A stretch of 21,777 bases of DNA from Anaerolineales bacterium (GCA_030642885.1 DAOWMX010000007.1:1-21777), one strand, 5' to 3'. Positions 6,801-14,169 are shown, counted from the stretch's first letter. A program made the numbers and translations. The notes: generated by a model not told the origin, from the sequence alone.

Positions 6801-7592
6801 ATGCGGAAAGTTTGGGTGATCGCGCGCAAGGAGTGGGCCGAAGTATTCAAGAATCGCTTCGTGCTCTTTACGGTGGTTTTTATGCCGCTGATGATGACCG
6901 CCCTGCCGTTAGTTATCCTCTATACGATGGGTACTACCGAAGAGATGGCCGGGTTTTCGACAGCGGATATGCCCGCCAGTTTCGCGGACTTGTGTGAGGG
7001 GATGAGCGGGGAAACGTGCGGACAATACTTCATCGTGAGTCAGTTTATGTTGCTGTTTATGTTGCTGCCGCTTGCCATACCGGCGACATTCGCTTCCTAC
7101 AGTATTGTGGGTGAGAAAACGACGAGAACGCTGGAGCCGGTGCTGGCGACGCCGGTGACGACTTTCGAGCTTCTCGCCGGCAAGGCTGTGGCGGCAGCGC
7201 TGCCCGCGATCGGCGCAACATGGCTGTCTTTCTCAATATTTTCTCTGGGGGTGGCTATTCTTACCGAGGGACCTGGGTTATTGCGACAGGTGACGGGCCC
7301 ACTCTGGTTGTTTGCGATCGTGGTCGTTGGTCCGCTGTTGGCTGTTGCGTCTGTGAGTATCGCCATCATGGTATCCTCGCGAGCAAATGACCCCCGCGTG
7401 GCCGAACAGATATCTATGCTGGTCATCCTTCCACTGTTGGGTCTTTTCTTCGCCCAGATCAGCGGATTGATCTTTATCAACGAAACAATGATCCTGTGGA
7501 TGGCAATTGGGGTCACCGTGCTTGATGTAGGTTTGCTGGCTTTCGCCACGCAGCTCTTTCAGCGTGAAGCCATTCTAACTCGCTGGAAGTGA
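6801..7592 (+). CDS. ABC-2 type transporter permease (NatB-like)
   Basis: 263 residues. It starts MRKVWVIARKEWAEVFKNRFVLFTVVFMPLMM, the classic ABC-2 N-terminus in which a cytoplasmic amphipathic helix precedes the first membrane span. About six spans are visible: 22-43, 81-104, 127-153, 171-193, 205-227 and 233-250. Between spans 1 and 2 is an outside loop with two cysteines (DLCEGMSGETCG), possibly a disulfide. The segment GEKTTRTLEPVLATPVTTFELLAGK is the family coupling region. It pairs with the ATPase at 5757; substrate unknown. GAGGTG 5 bases before ATG 6801 is a good ribosome-binding site. The next gene begins 9 bases after the stop. Confidence 0.9.
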   Translation: MRKVWVIARKEWAEVFKNRFVLFTVVFMPLMMTALPLVILYTMGTTEEMAGFSTADMPASFADLCEGMSGETCGQYFIVSQFMLLFMLLPLAIPATFASYSIVGEKTTRTLEPVLATPVTTFELLAGKAVAAALPAIGATWLSFSIFSLGVAILTEGPGLLRQVTGPLWLFAIVVVGPLLAVASVSIAIMVSSRANDPRVAEQISMLVILPLLGLFFAQISGLIFINETMILWMAIGVTVLDVGLLAFATQLFQREAILTRWK

Positions 7593-7601
7593 GGAGTGAA
7601 G

Positions 7602-8357
7602 ATGAGGACGGCGAAAACACTCTTATTTGTCCTGTTGGTTTTTGGGTTAACTGTTCCCGCACATGCCCAGGGTGACGACGATCGATTGACGATACGTTTG
7701 CGTCGAGACTTCGGGTATAGAGCCGCTGGACGAATTCAGGGGCGGTTCACGATCTCTGCCAATGGATCGCAAGATCTAGAACGGGTTAAATACCTACTCG
7801 ATGGGGAATTCTTTGCGGAAGTCTCAGAATCCCCTTTTAAATTTTCCTTCAGCACCAGTGACTATGCAGTGGGTGCGCACACGTTTTCCGTCGTTGGTAC
7901 GACGGCAAGCGGCGCAGAGATATTGGCGGAAGAAGTAAGATTGGAGTTCGTCAGCGCCGAGGAGAGCTGGCAACAGGTAGCCAATCTCACCGTCCCACTG
8001 ATAGCGGGGATCGCTGTACTCATGGTGCTTGGAACCCTCCTGCTTACGCTCACGGGCCGCCGCTCGGGCAGTTTCAAGCTGGGAAAGTACGGTTCTGCCG
8101 GGGGTGCGGTCTGTCCGCGCTGTGGCTTTCCTTATCCCCGCCATTTTCTCTCCCCAAATCTATTGATTGGGAAACTGGAGATGTGTCCACATTGCAGCAA
8201 ATGGGCGATTGTCCCGCGGGCGAGTCGTACTGCTCTTGAAGAGGCAGAAGCACGGTTTAGAGCGGATGCAGAGCTAGGATTGCTGGAGCAAGAGTCTGAA
8301 GGCGGCGAGGCGCAGGAACAACACAAACTGGATGAAACGCGTTATTTTGATTCATAA
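7602..8357 (+). CDS. Membrane-anchored Ig-like protein with cytoplasmic zinc ribbon
   Basis: 251 residues, four parts. (1) Signal peptide MRTAKTLLFVLLVFGLTVPAHAQ. (2) An outside beta-rich region, residues about 25-115, with an Ig-like feel (LERVKYLLDGEFFAEVSESPFKFSFSTSDYAVGAHTFSVVGTTASG). (3) One membrane span (TVPLIAGIAVLMVLGTLLLTL). (4) A cytoplasmic zinc ribbon with CPRC and CPHC pairs 33 residues apart (cysteine to cysteine), followed by an acidic Glu-rich tail. It follows the ABC permease by 9 bases and is probably part of the same transcript. Role unknown; it may be a partner or sensor of the exporter. ATG 7602 is preferred because GGAG lies 5 bases before it; GTG 7596 would overlap that site. 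Confidence 0.75.
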   Translation: MRTAKTLLFVLLVFGLTVPAHAQGDDDRLTIRLRRDFGYRAAGRIQGRFTISANGSQDLERVKYLLDGEFFAEVSESPFKFSFSTSDYAVGAHTFSVVGTTASGAEILAEEVRLEFVSAEESWQQVANLTVPLIAGIAVLMVLGTLLLTLTGRRSGSFKLGKYGSAGGAVCPRCGFPYPRHFLSPNLLIGKLEMCPHCSKWAIVPRASRTALEEAEARFRADAELGLLEQESEGGEAQEQHKLDETRYFDS

Positions 8358-8371
8358 ACTTGATAAGGCGG

Positions 8372-8400
8372 CTGGCACCACGCGTTTGAGAGAGTACAAT
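8372..8400 (+). promoter_or_regulatory. Promoter before the methyltransferase gene
   Basis: CTGGCA (8372-8377), a 17-base spacer, TACAAT (8395-8400). Four of six at -35 and five of six at -10. The leader to ATG 8453 would be about 45 bases and contains a hairpin. Confidence 0.5.
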
Positions 8401-8412
8401 TGAGAGGATATT

Positions 8413-8438
8413 ACGCCGGGCACGCAGGTGACCGGCGT
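8413..8438 (+). promoter_or_regulatory. Hairpin in the methyltransferase leader
   Basis: ACGCCGG (8413-8419) pairs with CCGGCGT (8432-8438), a 7-bp GC-rich stem with a 12-base loop, followed by TT. It could be a weak terminator for the upstream transcript or structure in the 5' leader of the methyltransferase, which has no clear ribosome-binding site. Confidence 0.4.
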
Positions 8439-8452
8439 TTCCATGGTGTGAC

Positions 8453-9346
8453 ATGAGCGAAAGCCAACCTCCGATTTGTGATTATGAAGGCTCAGACTAC
8501 CAGGAGAAATTCTGGGGACAGGGGAGCCGGGAATACGAGGATCGAGTAGAGGCGATCGCTCTCCAGCGATTGCTGCCTAAAGGTGGATTCCGATTGCTGG
8601 AGGTGGGCGCAGGCGCTGGGAGAAATACAACTCGCTATCAGGGGTATCAGCAGATCGTCCTGCTTGATTATTCACGAACGCAGATTGAGTTGGCGCAGAA
8701 GCGGCTTGGCGAGAGTGAGCGCTATATTTATGTCGTCGGCGATGTCTATCGCTTACCCTTTGCGCAAGAAGCATTCGATGCCGCCACGATGATTCGAACG
8801 CTCCATCACCTCGTGGAACCGCAAAAAGCGCTGAGCCAGATTAGACCTACACTTATCCCAGGGTCAACATTCATCCTCGAATACGCGAACAAACGCAACC
8901 TCAAGGCCATCGCCCGTTGGGTTTTTCGACGGCAGGCATGGAGTCCCTTCGACTCTGAAGCGATCGAGTTCGCAGAATTGAACTTCAACTTCCATCCACG
9001 AGTTGTTTACCAATGGTTGACTCAAGCCGGGTTTTCGCCCGGCCGAAAGCTAACAGTTTCCCACTTTCGCACAAATCTTCTCAAGCGCCACGTACCCCTT
9101 AATGTATTGGTGGCTCTTGATTCAATGATGCAGCGCACGGGGAATTGGATTCAACTGACCCCCAGTGTTTTTCAATTTGCATCGGTCGAGGGTGCGCCCG
9201 GGCGCGTACGTGAGGGCTCGATATGGCGCTGCCCCGAGTGTGACTCACTCGAACTGCAAACCACTCCGAAGGGCTTGAGCTGCAAAGGGTGTAATCGCAT
9301 TTGGCCTGTGCGGAACGGGATCTACGATTTTAAAAACCCGCTGTGA
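8453..9346 (+). CDS. Class I SAM-dependent methyltransferase with C-terminal zinc ribbon
   Basis: 297 residues. The N-terminal Rossmann methyltransferase domain has motif I LLEVGAGAG (about 48-56), an acidic post-I residue in IVLLDYS, motif II-like YIYVVGDVYRLPF with AFDAATMIRTLHHL, and helix/strand pairs to about residue 160. A middle region (160-250) is unlike standard methyltransferases. The C-terminal 35 residues form a Trm112/YcaR-like zinc ribbon: CPEC, then CKGC, then RIWPVRNGIYDF. Free-standing Trm112-like proteins activate some methyltransferases, so this may be a built-in version. Substrate unknown. ATG 8453 has only weak ribosome-binding support. Confidence 0.85.
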   Translation: MSESQPPICDYEGSDYQEKFWGQGSREYEDRVEAIALQRLLPKGGFRLLEVGAGAGRNTTRYQGYQQIVLLDYSRTQIELAQKRLGESERYIYVVGDVYRLPFAQEAFDAATMIRTLHHLVEPQKALSQIRPTLIPGSTFILEYANKRNLKAIARWVFRRQAWSPFDSEAIEFAELNFNFHPRVVYQWLTQAGFSPGRKLTVSHFRTNLLKRHVPLNVLVALDSMMQRTGNWIQLTPSVFQFASVEGAPGRVREGSIWRCPECDSLELQTTPKGLSCKGCNRIWPVRNGIYDFKNPL

Positions 9347-9472
9347 ACCAGGCGCGAATAAATTGGACATGTGAGATCGGGCATTCAATCCTTGAAGATG
9401 CAGTAGGAAAAAGGAAGAAAAATCAGCGCGACTTATTCATAAAATCTACGTAAATGGAAACAGGAGGGTGAA

Positions 9473-9985
9473 ATGGAGCAAGGACAGCGATCAAACATAG
9501 CGGCCGGATTGCTCATCATTCTGATTGGTGCCGCTTTCCTGGCAGCTCAAATATTTCCTGACATCTTCGCGTTCATAGATCTTGAACAGAATTGGCCCCT
9601 GCTTGTGATTGGTGTGGGCGTTTTCCTTTTACTGATGGGGTTGCTGACCAGCACGCCGTCTCTGGCGATTCCAGCTTCGGTCGTAGGCGGGATCGGCGGG
9701 ATTTTATATTGGCAGAATGCAACTGGCAACTGGGGAAGCTGGGCGTATATCTGGACGCTTATACCAGGTTTCGTGGGCGTAGGGATCATCGTCTCCGGTG
9801 CGCTCGAAGGGAAGACCCGCGAGGCGCTGAAAGATGGGAGCCGAGCCATTATTGCGAGCGTGATCATGTTTGCCATCTTTGGTTCTTTCTTGGGGGCAGG
9901 GCAATTCTCAGGGTTGTTGTGGCCAATCATCTTGATTGGCGCTGGCTTGATGATCCTGTTGAGGTCATTATTCCGTCCGCGCTGA
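9473..9985 (+). CDS. LiaI/LiaF-like membrane protein (DUF5668-type)
   Basis: 170 residues with about five or six membrane spans and almost no soluble part. Two similar repeats of the LiaI-LiaF transmembrane region are visible: NWPLLVIGVGVFLLLMGLL (about 40-58) and LWPIILIGAGLMILLRSLF (about 149-167), each with the family W-P-hydrophobic-G pattern. A short basic tail (RPR) ends it. Such proteins are linked to envelope-stress sensing in Firmicutes, but no LiaR/LiaS pair lies next to it. Strong AGGAGG about 7 bases before ATG 9473. Confidence 0.75.
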   Translation: MEQGQRSNIAAGLLIILIGAAFLAAQIFPDIFAFIDLEQNWPLLVIGVGVFLLLMGLLTSTPSLAIPASVVGGIGGILYWQNATGNWGSWAYIWTLIPGFVGVGIIVSGALEGKTREALKDGSRAIIASVIMFAIFGSFLGAGQFSGLLWPIILIGAGLMILLRSLFRPR

Positions 9986-10107
9986 AGTGCGACGTAGGCG
10001 GCTAATTGTCTGCTCGCAGTCTCAAGATGGGGCTGATCATAGCTATTGGCGGCATGGGCATGGGCATGTACTGTGCTTCGCTCTATGCCGAGTAAGGAGT
10101 AAACGAG

Positions 10108-11007
10108 ATGAAAGATCGCCATCCTAGACCCAGTATTGCAGGACCTATTATCCTGATTTCCTTTGGCGTGATTTTTCTGTTGATCAATTTAGACGTGATA
10201 GAGTTGAGCGCCTGGGACGTTATCATGCGTTTCTGGCCGATCCTACTTATCGCAATTGGGCTCGATAAACTGATCGGTCGCCGCTCGGCCTGGGGAGCGG
10301 CAATTGCAGTCGTGATGGTTCTCGCTATCTTGGCTGGCGGCATCATCTTCTTCGATAACCAATCTCAATGGACTTACGCATCTGAGAATTTCGAGATCCC
10401 TCTGGGAAATGCAGAGGAGGCCACCATTTCCCTCGATCCCGCGCTTGGATACCTGCTCGTTGATGCATTACCCATGGGATCGAATGTGCTGTTACGAGGC
10501 GATGTTCAACCGTTCAGTGGCGAGGAGATTGGTAAGACCATCGATTTCACTGGAACACAGGCGACGATCGATCTACGGACTGAAGGGGTCATCGTGGCGC
10601 CATTATTCGGCGGGTGGAGCAACCAACCGTCGTGGGACCTTTCTCTACATCCTGGTGTGTTCACTTACCTGATCGTCGACCTCGGCGTGGGGAAGGCGGA
10701 GCTCGACCTCCATGATCTCCAAATCGGCGAAATGCACGTTGAGCAGGGAATAGGGCAAATGATAATAATGTTGCCATCTACGGACAACATGGATGTTAAT
10801 CTCGAGGGGGGTATAGGAGAGATCCAGGTTGTGATCCCTGAAGACGTGGGGGCTCGGATTAGAGCCGGCGTTGGAATTGGTAATGTGTTGGTTCCAAGTG
10901 ACTATACACGTGATGGGGATTTCTACGTCTCTCCAGGCTATGCTGCGGCTGTGAACCATATTGAAATGGACATTGATCTTGGTATTGGTAGTGTGCGGGT
11001 GCGCTAA
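10108..11007 (+). CDS. LiaF-like membrane protein with C-terminal beta-helix (toast-rack type) domain
   Basis: 299 residues. N-terminal LiaI-LiaF transmembrane region: PIILISFGVIFLLINLDVI, FWPILLIAIGLDKLIGRRSAWG and AIAVVMVLAILAGGIIFF, three spans to about residue 75. Residues 90-299 are strand-rich with repeating turns (LIVDLGVGKAELDLHDLQIGEMHVEQGIGQMIIMLP, VNLEGGIGEIQVVIPEDVGARIRAGVGIGNVLVP, MDIDLGIGSVRVR), each around a G-x-G, like the LiaF C-terminal and toast-rack domains that stack as short beta-helices. The domain is presumably outside or periplasm-equivalent. GGAG 9 bases before ATG 10108. It lies 122 bp after its 170-residue paralogue; the pair probably act together. Confidence 0.8.
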   Translation: MKDRHPRPSIAGPIILISFGVIFLLINLDVIELSAWDVIMRFWPILLIAIGLDKLIGRRSAWGAAIAVVMVLAILAGGIIFFDNQSQWTYASENFEIPLGNAEEATISLDPALGYLLVDALPMGSNVLLRGDVQPFSGEEIGKTIDFTGTQATIDLRTEGVIVAPLFGGWSNQPSWDLSLHPGVFTYLIVDLGVGKAELDLHDLQIGEMHVEQGIGQMIIMLPSTDNMDVNLEGGIGEIQVVIPEDVGARIRAGVGIGNVLVPSDYTRDGDFYVSPGYAAAVNHIEMDIDLGIGSVRVR

Positions 11008-11048
11008 ACGAATTCCTACGCTAGTTTCCCGACGTTTCTTGGCGTAAG

Positions 11049-11062
11049 ACCCCAAGTGGGGT
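11049..11062 (+). terminator. Short hairpin after the LiaF-like gene (weak terminator candidate)
   Basis: ACCCC-AAGT-GGGGT, a 5-bp stem 41 bases after the stop, with no T run behind it. Nothing else in 11008-11190 looks structured except a small CCGAT-CCCGC-ATCGG hairpin at 11161-11175. Confidence 0.25.
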
Positions 11063-11199
11063 GAATTAGAACACTCCGCATGAGTTTGCACAATTTCCTC
11101 TAACCGCCAACGAAACATCCCCAGAGAATCTTCTTCAAAGCACGTACGATTCCTTGCCGACCGATCCCGCATCGGCGTTTACTGCGCGATTGTTGAAGT

Positions 11200-11208
11200 T
11201 GATATAAT
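11200..11208 (+). promoter_or_regulatory. Extended -10 promoter of the molybdoenzyme gene
   Basis: TGA-TATAAT is a perfect -10 with the TGn extension. The -35 position is poor. The -10 ends 24 bases before ATG 11233, leaving room for the GAGGG ribosome-binding site at 11221-11225. Confidence 0.6.
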
Positions 11209-11232
11209 GGATGAAATTTAGAGGGCGAAGTT

Positions 11233-11880
11233 ATGTCTGAAGGGCAAGAAGCGAGACGAAAACTAGAGGGGAAGATTTCACGAGACGGTAGGCTCCCTCC
11301 CGGACAATCGCTGACGGTTAAATTCCCGGTTCTGCATTATGGCCCAGTCCCACAGTTTGACACCTCCTCATGGGAATTCAGAGTTTGGGGTGAGGTGGAT
11401 CAAGAAGTGACCTGGACCTGGGATGAGTTTTTGGCATTACCGCGCACAAAGGTCAAGATGGACATCCACTGCGTAACCCGCTGGAGCAAATTCGATACGG
11501 AATGGGAGGGCGTTTCATTGCAGGCGCTCGTGCAGCAGGAGATCATTAAAGTCAAGCAGTCGGCGAAATTCCTGTTACAGCATTGTGATTATGGTTATAC
11601 GACAAACATGCCCATTTCTGTAGCCATGTCGGATAATTTCTTATTGGCAACATACTTCGATGGGCAACCGCTCACGCCCGATCATGGTTATCCGCTCCGC
11701 GGAGTCGTCGGAGCAATCCCCGGAAGGAAAGATATGAAAGATATTTATCTTTGGAAAGGCGGGAAGTGGTTGAGGGGTTTGGAGTTTATAGCAGAGGATC
11801 GATTGGGCTTCTGGGAGCAAGCCGGGTATCACAATGATGCGGATGTGTGGGATGAGCAGCGCTTCGCTTCTGAAAGCTGA
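11233..11880 (+). CDS. Sulfite oxidase-like molybdopterin oxidoreductase (YuiH-like)
   Basis: 215 residues, one molybdopterin-binding domain. The molybdenum-ligand cysteine lies in the family motif MDIHCVTRWSKFD (about residues 76-88). Further family segments are LLQHCDYGYTTNMP, ATYFDGQPLTPDHGYPLRGVV, WKGGKWLRGLEF and the C-terminal GFWEQAGYHNDADVWDEQRF. There is no signal peptide, haem domain or dimerisation domain, so this is a cytoplasmic minimal member. Physiological substrate unknown. The stretch between PLRGVV and YLWKGG (GAIPGRKDMKDI) looks longer than usual for the subfamily. It has its own promoter and a terminator follows; apparently monocistronic. Confidence 0.9.
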   Translation: MSEGQEARRKLEGKISRDGRLPPGQSLTVKFPVLHYGPVPQFDTSSWEFRVWGEVDQEVTWTWDEFLALPRTKVKMDIHCVTRWSKFDTEWEGVSLQALVQQEIIKVKQSAKFLLQHCDYGYTTNMPISVAMSDNFLLATYFDGQPLTPDHGYPLRGVVGAIPGRKDMKDIYLWKGGKWLRGLEFIAEDRLGFWEQAGYHNDADVWDEQRFASES

Positions 11881-11910
11881 TAAGGCTCAACGAAAAAGTC
11901 TTTGTTCGAC

Positions 11911-11946
11911 GTTTGCCCGGGTAGTTTATCGGGCAAACTGTGTTTT
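11911..11946 (+). terminator. Rho-independent terminator after the molybdoenzyme gene
   Basis: GTTTGCCCG (11911-11919) pairs perfectly with CGGGCAAAC (11930-11938), loop of 10, followed by TGTGTTTT. It sits 31 bases after the stop. Confidence 0.75.
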
Positions 11947-11966
11947 CTCAAATGTCAGCACCGGCG

Positions 11967-11972
11967 TATAAT
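11967..11972 (+). promoter_or_regulatory. -10 box of pcm
   Basis: TATAAT, a perfect -10 hexamer 14 bases before ATG 11987. The base stretch 17 upstream is T-rich but a poor -35. A start near 11979 gives a very short leader, so the AGGA at 11973-11976 may not be transcribed. Confidence 0.4.
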
Positions 11973-11986
11973 AGGAAATAGCGAGC

Positions 11987-12658
11987 ATGTCTGAGATGGA
12001 AGCATATTCACGCGAACGGAAGCGCATGGTCGACCAGCAAATGGTCAGACGGGGAATCCACGATGAGCGTGTGCTTGAGGCGATGCTCGCCATTCCACGT
12101 CATGAATTCGTACCTCAAGATCAAGTGGACCGGGCATATATCGATGCGCCTCTCCCCATCGGAAACCATCAGACCATATCCCAGCCATACATTGTTGCGC
12201 TGATGACCGAGTTCCTTAACCTAAAGGGTGATGAGACCGTACTCGAAATCGGTACTGGATCGGGATACCAGGCGGCTATCCTGGGGTATTTAGCGAAAAA
12301 AGTTTACAGCATAGAGCGGATTCCAGAGTTGGCCGAAAGGTCGCGGTCTTTGCTGCATTCACTGCAGCTGGAGAACATCGAAGTTGTAGTGGGCGATGGA
12401 TCGTCCGGATTACCAGAGCATGCGCCGTATCAAGCCATCATTGTGACGGCGGCTGCGCCCGAGGTTCCTAAGCCGCTCGAGGAGCAACTGAGCGATGGCG
12501 GAAGATTGGTTGCTCCGGTGGGTGGCCGGATGGGGCAGGTGCTTGAACTCTGGAGGCGTGAGGGGAAGAAGATGGTCTGCGAGAAGCTGTCTCCGGTAGC
12601 TTTTGTCCCTCTCATCGGCGAACACGCCTGGTCAGACGAAGGAAAATCTCGCCGGTAG
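11987..12658 (+). CDS. pcm: Protein-L-isoaspartate O-methyltransferase
   Basis: 223 residues, the usual length. It transfers a methyl group from SAM to isoaspartyl residues in damaged proteins, starting their repair in the cytoplasm. Visible motifs: the substrate-side segment AIPRHEFVP, the family-specific IGNHQTISQPYIVALMTE (about 58-75), SAM motif I VLEIGTGSGYQAAIL, the acidic-loop IERIPELAE, and motif II/III IEVVVGDGSSGLPEHAPYQAIIVTAAAPEVPKPL. All diagnostic positions appear present. It is convergent with dnaN across a strong hairpin. Confidence 0.95.
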   Translation: MSEMEAYSRERKRMVDQQMVRRGIHDERVLEAMLAIPRHEFVPQDQVDRAYIDAPLPIGNHQTISQPYIVALMTEFLNLKGDETVLEIGTGSGYQAAILGYLAKKVYSIERIPELAERSRSLLHSLQLENIEVVVGDGSSGLPEHAPYQAIIVTAAAPEVPKPLEEQLSDGGRLVAPVGGRMGQVLELWRREGKKMVCEKLSPVAFVPLIGEHAWSDEGKSRR

Positions 12659-12851
12659 TAAACATTGAAAATTTCACACTTTCCAATAATAAATTCTCCC
12701 GATTAATATTTACAGGAAGACAGCTCACTTCTTCCCCCACCCTAAACGCGATTTGCTGTTTCGGCACGGGAAGCGTCTTCGGGTTTGCGGGTGCATTCTT
12801 TCAAGAGAGTTTGGTCAACGACAAGTTTGAGTAAAACATGCGGGTTGAGTA

Positions 12852-12883
12852 AACAAACCCTCGACAAAGGCCGAGGGTTTGTT
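12852..12883. terminator. Bidirectional terminator between pcm and dnaN
   Basis: A perfect 12-bp stem, AACAAACCCTCG (12852-12863) with CGAGGGTTTGTT (12872-12883), and an 8-base loop. A- and T-rich ends allow it to work for both converging genes: dnaN (stop at 12915, about 30 bases away) and pcm. The rest of the 256-bp gap shows only an imperfect direct repeat, TTTGAGTAAA / GTTGAGTAAA, at about 12826 and 12844. Confidence 0.8.
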
Positions 12884-12914
12884 AAGCAACTAGCAGTTAA
12901 AATCGACGGTTTGG

Positions 12915-14048
12915 TTACCGCCCAAGGTGCATGGGCATGATAACGTGCAGGAAATCGTCACGACCGACGGGGCGCACTACGCCGGGAGAGGAGGCCGATG
13001 TCGTCTCGATGGCGACGTTGGGTGTATCGATCACGCTCAGGACGTCAACCAGGAAGCGCACATTAAAGGCTATTTCTACGGCCTCGCCCTCGATAGTGGC
13101 ATCGACAATAGTCTCGTTAGATCCCGTTTCGGCGGCTGTTGCTGAGACTTCCATCGTTCCTGGCTCAAGGTCGCTTCCGGGAGTGATTCGTAGACGAGCA
13201 GAATGAGCCGCTTCTCGGGCGAAAATATCGGCAGCCCTACACGCTTTTAGAAGAGCGCCAGTTGAGAGCACGCTTCGAGTAGCGAAGGTAGTGGGGATGA
13301 TACTGTGGTAGTCTGGAAAGGTCCCGTCAATTAGCTGAGAGACGAGTTCGAAATCAGTCCCGCGAAAGATCACCTGCCCACGATTGGCCGGCAGCGTCAT
13401 GCTGATGGTTTCATCACCTGTGCCGATGATCCGAGCTAGTTCACTCAAGGCACGCGCCGGGATGATAGCTCTGACCTGGTTGGAAGATGCGGAAGAGAGT
13501 TGTGCAGTGCGAACCGAGAGACGGAAGCCGTCGGCGGCTGCCATCGTCGTCTGATCATCTTCGACCTCAAGTAAAACACCAGTTAAGACCGGACGGGCGT
13601 CATCCGTCGAGGCAGCGAAAGTCGCCTGTTGGATCATCGAGCGTAGATTTTCAACGTTTAACGTCAACCCATCATCTAGTTCTGAAGGCGGTAGAGGGGG
13701 GAAGTCTTGGGCGTCGATGCACTTGATGTCATTGTTGAAAGAGCCGCAGCGCACATTCAAGGTTTGATTGCGGATTGTAAGCTCCATGGACACGGTGTCG
13801 CTAGGAAGCGTGTTCACCAAATCGACAAAAGTGCGCGCGGGTACCGTTGTCGAGCCATCCTCCTCGATTTTCGCACCAATCCAATAGCTGATACCCAGTT
13901 CGAGGTTGGTTGCAGAGAGGCGCAGTCGACCGTTGTCAGTCGCCACTAAGATATTACTAAGCACCGGAAGGGTGCTCCGGGGCGCCACTGCACGTGATAC
14001 TATACTTAATCCATGGGCTAGATTCTCTTGAAGACAGGACACCTTCAT
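12915..14048 (-). CDS. dnaN: DNA polymerase III beta subunit (sliding clamp)
   Basis: 377 residues, normal for bacterial DnaN. It begins MKVSCLQENLAHGLSIVSRAVAPRSTLPVLSNILVATDNGRLRLSATNLELGI, the hallmark N-terminal clamp domain. Domain II contains the partially conserved ATFAASTDDARPVLTGVLLEVEDDQTTMAAADGFRLSV segment, and the C-terminus ends in HVIMPMHLGR, the usual M-P-M clamp tail. It dimerises into the ring that tethers the replicative polymerase. The neighbours here are pcm and a histidine kinase rather than dnaA and recF. Start ATG 14048 has AAGGA about 10 bases upstream. Confidence 0.97.
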   Translation of the reverse strand: MKVSCLQENLAHGLSIVSRAVAPRSTLPVLSNILVATDNGRLRLSATNLELGISYWIGAKIEEDGSTTVPARTFVDLVNTLPSDTVSMELTIRNQTLNVRCGSFNNDIKCIDAQDFPPLPPSELDDGLTLNVENLRSMIQQATFAASTDDARPVLTGVLLEVEDDQTTMAAADGFRLSVRTAQLSSASSNQVRAIIPARALSELARIIGTGDETISMTLPANRGQVIFRGTDFELVSQLIDGTFPDYHSIIPTTFATRSVLSTGALLKACRAADIFAREAAHSARLRITPGSDLEPGTMEVSATAAETGSNETIVDATIEGEAVEIAFNVRFLVDVLSVIDTPNVAIETTSASSPGVVRPVGRDDFLHVIMPMHLGR

Positions 14049-14094
14049 GGGGAGTAATCCTTATATTGTGAACGTGAGATTAATGAGCTTAAGA

Positions 14095-14123
14095 AGTATA
14101 CAACGATCGCCTATGAGCGACAA
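14095..14123 (-). promoter_or_regulatory. Promoter of dnaN
   Basis: Minus-strand TTGTCG (14123-14118), 17-base spacer, TATACT (14100-14095). Four of six at -35 and five of six at -10 with ideal spacing, about 47 bases before the dnaN ATG. It is divergent from, and almost touches, the promoter proposed for the histidine kinase. Confidence 0.65.
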
Positions 14124-14131
14124 TGGTCTTA

Positions 14132-14160
14132 TAGACAAGTATAGTTTGCTGACATAAACT
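14132..14160 (+). promoter_or_regulatory. Possible promoter of the GAF histidine kinase gene
   Basis: TAGACA (14132-14137), 17 bases, TAAACT (14155-14160): five of six and four of six. A start of transcription 7-9 bases downstream would fall at or within three bases of ATG 14170, so the mRNA may be leaderless; no ribosome-binding site is visible. Confidence 0.4.
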
Positions 14161-14169
14161 TACGAAACG

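Noticed and set aside
10027..10095. Possible 22-residue hydrophobic peptide (MGLIIAIGGMGMGM...) between the two LiaI/LiaF-like genes.
   Set aside because: It has no ribosome-binding site and is very short; its end overlaps the ribosome-binding region of the next gene. It could be real, but nothing beyond hydrophobicity supports it.
10913..10920. Other CACGTG cores (for example near 10913, 2025 and 18400) as further parS sites.
   Set aside because: The flanks do not match TGTTNCACGTGNAACA; only the two sites at 4575-4616 do.
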